8,736 nucleotides of DNA from Candidatus Aenigmatarchaeota archaeon (GTDB lineage Archaea > Aenigmatarchaeota > Aenigmatarchaeia > GW2011-AR5), in assembly GCA_016202875.1 (NCBI GenBank), contig JACQNX010000022.1, positions 1 through 8,736 on the forward strand, read 5' to 3'. Position 1 is the first letter of the stretch. Every line of letters begins with the position of its first letter. Position numbers and translations under genes: made by a program. Shown piece by piece: positions 1 to 5,966 of the stretch. The notes beneath the pieces are model-generated. The model had not been told where the DNA came from, searched no databases, and was given only the letters and a program-made list of their open reading frames with translations.

Positions 1-408
1 GAAAATTATATTTATGTTGTAAAAGAACTTTCTAAACTAGAGGATATAAGACTACGTCAAACGCTAGAAAATGAAAGTATATTGGGCGATTCTCTTTTAT
101 TTACACTGCAATATTATAATTTGCAGGATATAGTGTGGTTTTCGAAAGCCTTGAATGCAGAAGGTATCCAATGCTCCGCATTTGGCAATTCCGAATATAG
201 AAATATCAGATGTTTTTGGAATTGGGGCTTTTTGTTCAACAACATCACAATAGAAGAAAGAAAAAGTTTATTGCCAAAAACATCACATTACCTAGAAAAT
301 GTAATTGATATACCATTATCGCCTACATTAGAAAAAAATGACTTGGACGATCTGATTTTGTCTATAAAAAAGATTTTGAAAAAACTGAAGGAGATCAGAA
401 ATAAATGA
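1..408 (+). CDS. Probable DegT/DnrJ/EryC1/StrS-family aminotransferase, C-terminal part
   Basis: The frame is open from the first base, so the 5' part lies outside the window; 135 residues are visible. The family uses PLP to transfer an amino group, usually onto nucleotide-linked keto-sugars or cyclitols. The visible part fits its C-terminal small domain: a segment reading SKALNAEGIQCSAFG, resembling the family's 'L...GI.t' stretch, an aromatic N-I-R-C-F-W-N-W-G-F-L segment, and the ending IDIPLSPTLEKNDLDDLI followed by a Lys-rich helix, which matches the family's usual 'lPl.p.l...di..i...i..i' end. The PLP lysine and active-site motifs would lie upstream, so activity cannot be judged. The stop codon overlaps the next gene's ATG (ATGA), so the two are probably translated together. 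A TTG at 82 is not a believable start because the frame continues upstream of it. The family call rests on the C-terminal pattern only; another fold-type I PLP enzyme is possible. Confidence 0.6.
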   Translation, partial: ENYIYVVKELSKLEDIRLRQTLENESILGDSLLFTLQYYNLQDIVWFSKALNAEGIQCSAFGNSEYRNIRCFWNWGFLFNNITIEERKSLLPKTSHYLENVIDIPLSPTLEKNDLDDLILSIKKILKKLKEIRNK

Positions 409-1466
409 TGCCAGAAAAGATAGCAAAAATAGCTCAAATAAGAGAAAAGCTCATTCAGTACCCTAAAGTAGAAATAAGCACTTTTAGAACACCAATTGAA
501 TATTTAGGAAATGTTTCGAGGGAATTAGGTATTAAAGTTCGTGTGAAACGCGAAGATTTGAGTGGACCTGCCTATGGCGGTCATTATTCAAGAGCTTTGG
601 AGTACGTTTTTGGCGAAGCTATGAAGAATGGGCACGATGGCATAGTCCACGGCGGTCCATCTCATTCCAATCAAAACAGACTAATTGCCGCAATTTGTGC
701 GAAATATGGTTTAAAGTGCCATCTGGTTCTTAGAAGAAAACTCCCGGTTGATAGGCATGATGTCGGAAACCTCTTCTTAGATCAGCTAATGGGTGCTGAT
801 ATAAAATGGGTTACTGCAGAAATGGGACCTGAATTGGACAGAGAAAAGGAAACAAGATATCAAGAATTAGTTAGAGAAGACAGAGAAAATCCTTATTTGT
901 TCCGCAGAGAGCGCGTCGCATTTCTAAGCTGCTTGGGCATGCTAGACATGTTTCTTGATACGTATCAACAATTAGATGAAATTGATTTTATGCCATCCAG
1001 CATTTATCTCACTGGATGTGGTCCAACCCATTCTGGAATCCTTCTAGGGACTAGACTTGTTGATCCTACCATAGAGGTAGTTGGTGTTAGGCCGTTGCAT
1101 TGGAATGCGCAAGAAATTGTGAGCGGTGAAGTTAATACTGCGGCTCGCAATCTCGGAGAAGATATTTTTGTATCACACGATGAGGTTGTAAACCCACCAG
1201 AGTACGTAGGTGAAGATTATGGTGTACCAACACAAAAAGGAAATGAAGCAATAAGATATTTTGCAGAACGTGAAGCTTTAATATTCGATCCAGTTTATAC
1301 GGGAAAAATGGCAGCGTGCTTTTTGGATCACGCATATGATGGAAGAATTCCAAAAGGTTCGAGGACGTTAATTATTCATTCTGGAGGAACACCACTTACT
1401 TTGCTGTACAGTGATACTATATATCAAAGCCTTGGAATGCGGTTGGATCCACCAGACATATTATGA
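405..1466 (+). CDS. ACC deaminase/D-cysteine desulfhydrase-fold protein lacking the PLP lysine
   Basis: 353 residues, normal length for this fold-type II PLP family, whose members deaminate 1-aminocyclopropane-1-carboxylate or desulfurate D-cysteine. Visible landmarks: VKREDLSGPAYGG at 47-59, the substrate loop GGPSHSNQNR at 83-92 (family form GG.QSNQTR, with Ser88 at the nucleophile position), a phosphate-binding-like TGCGPTHSG at 203-211, Tyr272 in EDYGVPT, Tyr298 in DPVYTGK, and HSGGTP at 325-330. The family motif GGNKxRKLE reads GGHYSRALE at 58-66, so the Schiff-base Lys is Tyr61 and the second Lys is Ala64. Classical PLP chemistry is therefore unlikely unless another residue substitutes. 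The start at 405 has an AAGGAGATC ribosome site at 388-396 and overlaps the previous stop; a second ATG follows immediately. It sits between an aminotransferase and a methyltransferase, suggesting a shared pathway. The fold is clear; the function is not known. Confidence 0.85.
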   Translation: MMPEKIAKIAQIREKLIQYPKVEISTFRTPIEYLGNVSRELGIKVRVKREDLSGPAYGGHYSRALEYVFGEAMKNGHDGIVHGGPSHSNQNRLIAAICAKYGLKCHLVLRRKLPVDRHDVGNLFLDQLMGADIKWVTAEMGPELDREKETRYQELVREDRENPYLFRRERVAFLSCLGMLDMFLDTYQQLDEIDFMPSSIYLTGCGPTHSGILLGTRLVDPTIEVVGVRPLHWNAQEIVSGEVNTAARNLGEDIFVSHDEVVNPPEYVGEDYGVPTQKGNEAIRYFAEREALIFDPVYTGKMAACFLDHAYDGRIPKGSRTLIIHSGGTPLTLLYSDTIYQSLGMRLDPPDIL

Positions 1467-2314
1467 TGAAAAAATTATACAGACCATTTAGAATAACGAC
1501 TAAAAAAATTACCAAAGAGAATATGAAAAAAAGAAACAACGATGTAGAAAGTTTCTACAACTCGGTAAGCAAGAATTACTATGAGAATCACATTAGGCGA
1601 TTTTGCGACGAGATTTTAGAGTATTTTATTTTTCACTTTATACCAAAGCCACATAAAAGACTCTTAGATTTAGGCGGTGGCGCAGGGAGGTTTGCGATTC
1701 CTTTGGCAAAAGATGGTTATAATGTTACTCTATTAGATATTTCTAGTGGCATGTTAAGATCGGCTGAAAGAGTTGCCTTGAAGCACAATGTTAAACTGAA
1801 TTGCGTAAAAGGGTCTGTAACTGACTTGAGATATTTCGAATCCAAATCTTTTGATATCATAGTATCGGTTAACAGTGTGCTGGACTATTGTGACAACTAC
1901 AGAAAAGCTTTGACAGAGATCTTTAAAATACTTAAATCTGGTGGGACGTTTGTTGGAACCGTCAATAATCTTTTCGTTTATGCGACTGCCAACGAGCTCA
2001 AAGAAGGTAACATAAAACTATTCGAAGAAAGTATGAAAACAGGAAATAGACGTATTTCATGGGGAGGTATAAAAAGAGGACACATTACACATGAATTTAC
2101 ATATAAAGAACTTTTCTCCATTCTCAGGCAGACCGGTTTTACGAAAATTAGAATCCTTGGACCGTTCAATTTGCTAGGAAAATATTTCCAATCAAAGGAG
2201 TTTCTGAGTAAAATAGATAAACAAGCATTTTTTGAACTTCAACTAAAATATGCACGAAAATCTGAATATATTAACAATTCCACAGATTTCTTTTTCATTT
2301 GCAAAAGACCTTGA
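1463..2314 (+). CDS. Class I SAM-dependent methyltransferase
   Basis: 283 residues, predicted soluble. It should transfer a methyl group from S-adenosylmethionine to an unknown acceptor. Motif I is RLLDLGGGAGRF at about 66-77, the acidic residue that binds the ribose is Asp92 in LLDIS, the adenine-side segment is VKGSVTDL at 115-122, the motif IV region is FDIIVSVNSVLDYCDN at 130-145, and ILKSGGTF at 156-163 is the usual post-core strand lead-in. The segment after about residue 165 is a family-specific substrate region with no landmark I recognise. The ATG at 1463 overlaps the upstream stop (ATGA) and a second ATG follows at 1466. An internal ATG at 1523 (residue 21), just before the FYNSVSKNYYENH helix where related enzymes usually begin, is an alternative start. 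It is the last gene of the plus-strand operon and ends 88 bases from convergent spt4. Confidence 0.85.
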   Translation: MMKKLYRPFRITTKKITKENMKKRNNDVESFYNSVSKNYYENHIRRFCDEILEYFIFHFIPKPHKRLLDLGGGAGRFAIPLAKDGYNVTLLDISSGMLRSAERVALKHNVKLNCVKGSVTDLRYFESKSFDIIVSVNSVLDYCDNYRKALTEIFKILKSGGTFVGTVNNLFVYATANELKEGNIKLFEESMKTGNRRISWGGIKRGHITHEFTYKELFSILRQTGFTKIRILGPFNLLGKYFQSKEFLSKIDKQAFFELQLKYARKSEYINNSTDFFFICKRP

Positions 2315-2402
2315 GTTATATGTCCGATATGCTATGGTCTATTTTACGTGACAGCGAACAAAGGACTTAATAAATATGGGAGATTCATAAAAGCGTAGAG
2401 AT

Positions 2403-2582
2403 CTACACCCTCACCGCATATTTCCCAGGGGCAGTGATGCCAAGCCGTTTTGCGATCTCTGATTCCACATCAAATATTACAACTACGCCCTGGAAGCTTG
2501 TTGTGATGTCTGTGCTGTGGCACACAGGACACACATTGCCCTTGACCAGTATTCTCTTGCACGATTTGCATGCTTTTTTCAT
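2403..2582 (-). CDS. spt4: Transcription elongation factor Spt4 (RNA polymerase subunit E'')
   Basis: A 59-residue protein. Spt4 pairs with Spt5/NusG on the RNA polymerase clamp and supports processive elongation. It shows two zinc-binding cysteine pairs, C5-x2-C8 (ACKSC) and C18-x2-C21 (VCPVC), then FQGVVVIFDVESEIAKRLGI and a PGKYAVRV ending, which is the standard archaeal pattern (G.v.i.d...SeiAk.lgi..pGkYA..v). The length is typical. The ATG at 2582 overlaps the previous gene's stop by four bases (ATGA), and an AAGGTG ribosome site sits seven bases upstream (2590-2595 on the plus strand). It is the last gene of the rpoE' cluster. Its stop faces the plus-strand methyltransferase across an 88-base gap (2315-2402) in which I see no gene and no clear stem-plus-T-run terminator. 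Confidence 0.96.
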   Translation of the reverse strand: MKKACKSCKRILVKGNVCPVCHSTDITTSFQGVVVIFDVESEIAKRLGITAPGKYAVRV

Positions 2583-2878
2583 TGTGTCCCACCTTTTCGT
2601 ATATCTGGAGCGTCCTGCCTTAAGATATACGCGGTAGCACCCCAGTCAGAACTCGGATCGATTGTAAGTGTTCCTTTCGTGATACAAGCTCCAACATATT
2701 CGATTACCTCTTGCAAAGTTATTTCCGGATATCCTTTGACAAGTTCATACGCAATATCAAGTTGAGTGCGCGGTTTCTTATCCTGATATAATTCTATAAT
2801 AGTCTTCATCAGTCTTTCCTGCTTATCTGAATATGGTTTTGACATATAAAACTCAACCATCACCTTTATTTCTTCCAT
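2579..2878 (-). CDS. Small unrecognised protein between rpoE' and spt4, possibly winged-helix
   Basis: 99 residues; I do not recognise the family. The order of predicted elements is a helix at about 16-33 (YSDKQERLMKTIIELYQ), a helix at about 38-49, a helix at about 54-69 (TLQEVIEYVGACITKG), then a short strand-turn-strand segment with TLTIDPSSDWGATAYILR. This helix-helix-helix-wing order could be a winged-helix domain, but that is inference from the pattern alone. The ATG at 2878 lies inside the 3' end of rpoE' (13-base overlap) and has a good AAGGAG site five bases upstream, itself inside rpoE'. Its stop overlaps the spt4 start by four bases. It is therefore co-translated with two transcription proteins, and a role with RNA polymerase is a reasonable guess. 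ATG codons at residues 7 and 12 are weaker alternatives. It is not a shadow: it fills the only gap between two core genes with tight overlaps and its own ribosome site. Confidence 0.8.
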   Translation of the reverse strand: MEEIKVMVEFYMSKPYSDKQERLMKTIIELYQDKKPRTQLDIAYELVKGYPEITLQEVIEYVGACITKGTLTIDPSSDWGATAYILRQDAPDIRKGGTQ

Positions 2879-3426
2879 GCTTTCTCCTTTTTCTTCTTTT
2901 CTTTTTCAATCCAGTCAAGAGAACCCATGTGAGGCTGCCTCATAGTCAGCGAAATCTTGCTCCTTCCTTTGCCCAGCGAGATCCCTACTACCCGCGCCCT
3001 TACGAGATCCCCTTCCCTGAGCTTGTTGCCTGTCTTCTTTCCTGTGAATGTAGCGCCCTTGGGATCGTACGATATTTTATCGTCTATAATCTGCGACACG
3101 TGCACCAATGCATCCAAAGGCCCTATGCGCGTGAACGCCCCGAATTCTGTGACGTCTACAACCTCGCCTGTCACTATTTCATTCAGCTCCGGCCTGTACA
3201 CAAGCATCTTGAATTCAGCAGGGTAGTGTATGGCTCCATCCTCAGGCACAATGCTGCCCTCGCCTACGCTGAGCACCTCTGTCACTGTCAGGAAAACACC
3301 ATAGTCCGGATGTACGTTCCCTTCTATTGCGTCTTGCAGACTCTGTTTCACAGCTTCCTGGAGCTCCAGATCAAATTTCGCCGGTAGGACCCGCACTTCG
3401 TCTTTCACAGTCAGGATTTTGAACAT
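2866..3426 (-). CDS. rpoE1: DNA-directed RNA polymerase subunit E' (RpoE1, Rpb7 homologue)
   Basis: 186 residues. Together with subunit F it forms the stalk of archaeal RNA polymerase, which helps promoter opening and binds the exiting RNA. The N-terminal domain starts MFKILTVKDEVRVLPAKF and continues through SLQDAIEGNVHPDYGVFL, like Rpb7. The C-terminal half (about 76-160) is an S1 RNA-binding domain, with EIVTGEVVDVTEFGAFTRIG, ALVHVSQI and REGDLVRARVVGIS, ending in KISLTMRQPHMGSLDWI and a Lys-rich tail. The frame continues upstream to a TTG at 3444, but the ATG at 3426 has AGGAG seven bases ahead and gives the usual family N-terminus, so I chose it. It is the first gene of a three-gene overlapping set with the 99-residue protein and spt4. 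Two TATA-like boxes lie upstream in the 114-base gap before hppA, so it probably has its own promoter. Confidence 0.96.
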   Translation of the reverse strand: MFKILTVKDEVRVLPAKFDLELQEAVKQSLQDAIEGNVHPDYGVFLTVTEVLSVGEGSIVPEDGAIHYPAEFKMLVYRPELNEIVTGEVVDVTEFGAFTRIGPLDALVHVSQIIDDKISYDPKGATFTGKKTGNKLREGDLVRARVVGISLGKGRSKISLTMRQPHMGSLDWIEKEKKKKEKAWKK

Positions 3427-3433
3427 CTTTACT

Positions 3434-3438
3434 CTCCT
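3434..3438 (-). promoter_or_regulatory. Ribosome-binding site of rpoE'
   Basis: On the minus strand this reads AGGAG, seven bases before the ATG at 3426. It decides in favour of that ATG over the in-frame TTG at 3444, which would lie upstream of the site. Confidence 0.8.
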
Positions 3439-3471
3439 GTGCAATCAGATAGTTTCATGACTAGTTGGAAA

Positions 3472-3479
3472 TTTTAAAA
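3472..3479 (-). promoter_or_regulatory. Candidate TATA box of the rpoE' operon
   Basis: TTTTAAAA, centred about 50 bases upstream of the rpoE' ATG. Initiation about 25 bases downstream would give a leader of roughly 25 bases containing the AGGAG site, which fits. A second TATA-like box (TTTAAAA on the minus strand, 3513-3519) lies further upstream and could be an alternative. The box overlaps the arm of an inverted repeat at 3477-3497. Confidence 0.5.
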
Positions 3480-3497
3480 TCATGAAGAACATGATTT
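3477..3497. repeat. Perfect 8-base inverted repeat in the hppA-rpoE' gap
   Basis: AAATCATG at 3477-3484 and CATGATTT at 3490-3497 are exact reverse complements separated by AAGAA. The element sits immediately upstream of, and slightly overlaps, the candidate rpoE' TATA box. It could be an operator or part of an upstream promoter element. It could also be a weak 3' structure for the hppA transcript, since the minus strand continues into TTTTAAAATTT after the second arm. The sequence does not decide between these. Confidence 0.6.
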
Positions 3498-3540
3498 CTT
3501 TAATCGCAACCATTTTAAAGGTATCTTTTGATTTCGCCAA

Positions 3541-5502
3541 TTAAGCCGCAATAATTATCAACGGCGCAATAAGCAGGGCTATCGTGTTCATGACCTTTAT
3601 CAAAGAGTTGATCGCAGGCCCAGCAGTGTCCTTCGACGGATCTCCAACTGTATCCCCAACAACTGCTGCCTTGTGCGCATCGCTTCCTTTTCCCCCAAGA
3701 TTTCCTGCTTCTATGTATTTTTTTGCATTGTCCCATGCACCGCCAGCATTTGCAAGCGTTAGTGCTAGTACAAGACCAGAAACTACCGAACCTGCCAGCA
3801 TAGCCCCCAAAGCCTCGGCTCCCAGAAGCAAGCCAATGAGCACCGGAGCAAGCACAGCAATCAGCGCAGGCACAACTAATTCCCGCAGCGCTGCGCGGGT
3901 GCTGATGTCAACAGCCTTCTTGTAATCAGGTTTTGCCTTGCCCGTCATAATGCCTTTGATCTCTCTGAACTGTCGGCGCACTTCCTTGACAATAAGATGC
4001 GCAGCATTGCCCACAGCTTTCATGAGGTACGATGAGAAGAGGAAAGGAATAGCACCTCCGATAAACAACCCGACGAGCACGGGCGCTTTGGTAATGTTTA
4101 TCCCTGTTAGTGATGTTGCCTCTGCAAATGCCGCAAGCAGCGCCAACGCTGAGAGGGCAGCTGATGCTATTGCCACGCCTTTTGTCGTCGCTTTTGTTGT
4201 GTTACCGACAGCGTCCAAAGCATCTGTGACCTTCCTGACATGTGGCGGCAAGCTGCTCATCTCTGCAATGCCGCCTGCATTGTCGCTTATTGGTCCATAA
4301 GAATCAATGCTCATTATCATCCCCGTGATCGACAATAGTCCCAGCGCAGCTAATGCAATGCCAAATACCCCAGCCATTGCATAAGAAAATATTATTGCAA
4401 TGCAGATGACGATTACCGGCACAATGGTAGATTTCATTCCAACAGCGATGCCTGCGATGATATTTGTCGCAGCGCCTGTCTCTGAGGCCCGTGCAATAGC
4501 CTGCACAGGCTTCTTTGTTTTTGAGGTGTAGTAGTCAGTAACCATTGCAATAATAATTGTTGTTATCAGCCCTGCCAATGTCGCCCAGAATAACGTGACA
4601 TCCAGTCCCATTCTTACAGTCATTGCATAAAATCCTATCGCAGCAAGCACAGCAGCAACAATCATGCCCCTGCTCAGCGCAGACCATATGTTTTTTTCGC
4701 TGTTTGTTCTCACCGCCAGCAATCCGACAGCAGAGGCGATTATACCCACCGCGCCGATAGCAAGCGTATACAGGATGCCATTTGCGCCGAGCACCAGATT
4801 CCCTAAAATCATTGCAGCCAGCAGTGTAACAACATAGCTCTCAAAAAGGTCAGCGCCCATGCCTGCGCAGTCCCCCACATTGTCGCCAACATTGTCCGCA
4901 ATCACAGCAGGATTGCGCGGGTCATCCTCTGGAATGCCTTTTTCGACCTTGCCCACAAGGTCTGCACCTACGTCTGCTGCCTTTGTGAAGATCCCTCCGC
5001 CGACCCTGGCAAAGAGTGAGATGAGCGATGCTCCGAAGCCGAAGCCGATAATCATATTAGGATCCTTGAACAGCACAAACAGCACAATCATACCCAGCAA
5101 GCCCAGGCCAACAATAGAGAAGCCCGTCACAGCCCCGCCGCGGAAAGAAACGTTGAGCGCGTCCTGCACCCCGTTCTCAGCTGCCTTGGCAGTGCGGACA
5201 TTTGCTCTGACAGAAATCATCATGCCTATGTAACCAGCAAGCGCTGACAGGACAGCGCCTGCGATGAAAGAAGCTGCAGCCGTAGTGCCGAGGAAATACC
5301 AAATAATCACAGCAAGAATTACAGCAAATATGCCCACTGTTTTGTACTGCCTGTTGAGATAAGCTGTCGCGCCCTCGCGTATGGCATGCGATATCTCTAC
5401 CATCTTCCTGCCGCCCTGATCCTTCCTCAGCACGTAGAAGCCGAGCACGACTGCGACAAGAAGCGCAAGTATGCCAGAGCCTATTGCGAATTCAAGAACC
5501 AT
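3541..5502 (-). CDS. hppA: Membrane-bound proton-pumping pyrophosphatase, K+-independent type
   Basis: 653 residues, multi-pass membrane protein; the family has about 16 helices and this is near its usual length. It hydrolyses pyrophosphate and pumps H+ out of the cytoplasm. The catalytic landmarks are present: DVGADLVGKVEKGIPEDDPR at 177-196, DNVGDNVGDCAGMGADLFES at 203-222, SIDSYGPISDNAGGIAEM at 398-415 and GDTVGDPSKDTAGP at 616-629. The potassium-response motif reads GNTTKATTKG at 433-442. Lys437 and Thr440 occupy the positions that are Ala and Ala/Gly in K+-requiring enzymes, so this should be a K+-independent pump; known members of that class move H+, not Na+. Glu221 is the helix-6 acidic residue of the gate region. 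The ATG at 5502 has GAGGAG nine bases upstream. It starts 33 bases after the PIN gene with no promoter seen between, so the two are probably one operon. It precedes rpoE'. Family assignment is near certain; ion specificity is inferred from motifs. Confidence 0.97.
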   Translation of the reverse strand: MVLEFAIGSGILALLVAVVLGFYVLRKDQGGRKMVEISHAIREGATAYLNRQYKTVGIFAVILAVIIWYFLGTTAAASFIAGAVLSALAGYIGMMISVRANVRTAKAAENGVQDALNVSFRGGAVTGFSIVGLGLLGMIVLFVLFKDPNMIIGFGFGASLISLFARVGGGIFTKAADVGADLVGKVEKGIPEDDPRNPAVIADNVGDNVGDCAGMGADLFESYVVTLLAAMILGNLVLGANGILYTLAIGAVGIIASAVGLLAVRTNSEKNIWSALSRGMIVAAVLAAIGFYAMTVRMGLDVTLFWATLAGLITTIIIAMVTDYYTSKTKKPVQAIARASETGAATNIIAGIAVGMKSTIVPVIVICIAIIFSYAMAGVFGIALAALGLLSITGMIMSIDSYGPISDNAGGIAEMSSLPPHVRKVTDALDAVGNTTKATTKGVAIASAALSALALLAAFAEATSLTGINITKAPVLVGLFIGGAIPFLFSSYLMKAVGNAAHLIVKEVRRQFREIKGIMTGKAKPDYKKAVDISTRAALRELVVPALIAVLAPVLIGLLLGAEALGAMLAGSVVSGLVLALTLANAGGAWDNAKKYIEAGNLGGKGSDAHKAAVVGDTVGDPSKDTAGPAINSLIKVMNTIALLIAPLIIIAA

Positions 5503-5535
5503 TTTTTACGTCTCCTCTGCTGTACATCTCTGCAT

Positions 5536-5916
5536 CTATTCCTCAATTACAAGCTTTTTCTGCTTTAGTCTCAAGACTCTTATGTCCAACTTTTTTAAAG
5601 CTTTTATCAGCTCTCTGTCATTTGTGGCGACTATATACTCCCCTTTCTTTGCCTCTTCGGTTAGTGCCTTGTCCGTCTCTTTCTTTCCTGCTTTTATCGT
5701 CTTTACTGCTTTAACCTTTGCAAGAATGAACGCTGCCCTCGCCCTTACTGCTGTCCTGCTTGGCGCGCCTGATTTTGTCTTTTTTTCTGCAATCTTCTTG
5801 AGCTCTTTCATACAGTTGTCCAAGGTGTAGAAATCTGCTGTTATAGCGCTGTAAATATCAGCTTTGAACTGCACAGGCGCGAGCATCATGTTCGTGTCAA
5901 GAAGAACTTTTTTCAT
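5536..5916 (-). CDS. PIN-domain protein, Fcf1/VapC9-like ribonuclease
   Basis: 126 residues, one whole PIN domain. PIN proteins are Mg2+-dependent endoribonucleases; this archaeal type resembles the rRNA-processing nuclease Fcf1/Utp24 and free-standing VapC9-like proteins. The acidic centre can be followed: Asp7 in VLLDTN, Glu38 in CMKELKKIAEKK, Asp82 in ETDKALTEEA and Asp100 in YIVATNDRELIKALK. The end, LDIRVLRLKQKKLVIEE, matches the usual 'gi.vi.lr....l' tail. A TTG at 5922 extends the frame by two residues, but it would sit only two bases from the AAGGTG ribosome site, whereas the ATG at 5916 is eight bases away, so I chose the ATG. No antitoxin gene is next to it, so a toxin role is less likely than RNA processing. 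It probably shares a transcript with hppA. From memory, a related PIN gene lies near rpoE' in many euryarchaea, which supports a housekeeping role. Confidence 0.88.
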   Translation of the reverse strand: MKKVLLDTNMMLAPVQFKADIYSAITADFYTLDNCMKELKKIAEKKTKSGAPSRTAVRARAAFILAKVKAVKTIKAGKKETDKALTEEAKKGEYIVATNDRELIKALKKLDIRVLRLKQKKLVIEE

Positions 5917-5924
5917 TTTCAAAA

Positions 5925-5930
5925 CACCTT
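5925..5930 (-). promoter_or_regulatory. Ribosome-binding site of the PIN gene
   Basis: Minus-strand AAGGTG, eight bases before the ATG at 5916. It is the same motif used by spt4, and it decides the start over the TTG at 5922. Confidence 0.75.
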
Positions 5931-5941
5931 AGTTGATACTA

Positions 5942-5955
5942 TGGCTTTCAAGCCA
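5942..5955. repeat. Short hairpin: TGGCTT / TC / AAGCCA
   Basis: Perfect six-base inverted repeat with a two-base spacer, in the gap between the HAD gene and the PIN gene. Its core (GGCTTT...AGCC) resembles that of the larger palindrome at 5983-6004. A TTGAT pentamer lies just outside it at 5933-5937. Confidence 0.6.
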
Positions 5956-5966
5956 CTGTTTTGAAT

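Noticed and set aside
2833..3387. Plus-strand open frame of 184 residues across rpoE'
   Set aside because: It is the antisense shadow of the clearly recognisable RNA polymerase subunit gene, with no family pattern of its own.
3427..3444. TTG start at 3444 for RNA polymerase subunit E'
   Set aside because: It lies upstream of the AGGAG site and adds six residues not seen in the family; the ATG at 3426 fits better.
3584..5233. Several plus-strand open frames across the pyrophosphatase gene
   Set aside because: They are antisense shadows caused by the Ala/Gly-rich codon content of hppA; their residues are low-complexity Ser/Pro/Thr/Ala.
5536..5916. Toxin-antitoxin pair based on the PIN domain
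   Set aside because: No small antitoxin gene lies beside it; the neighbours are hppA and a HAD gene, and the sequence resembles the Fcf1-like housekeeping type.
5917..5922. TTG start at 5922 for the PIN protein
   Set aside because: It is only two bases from the AAGGTG ribosome site; the ATG at 5916 has normal spacing.
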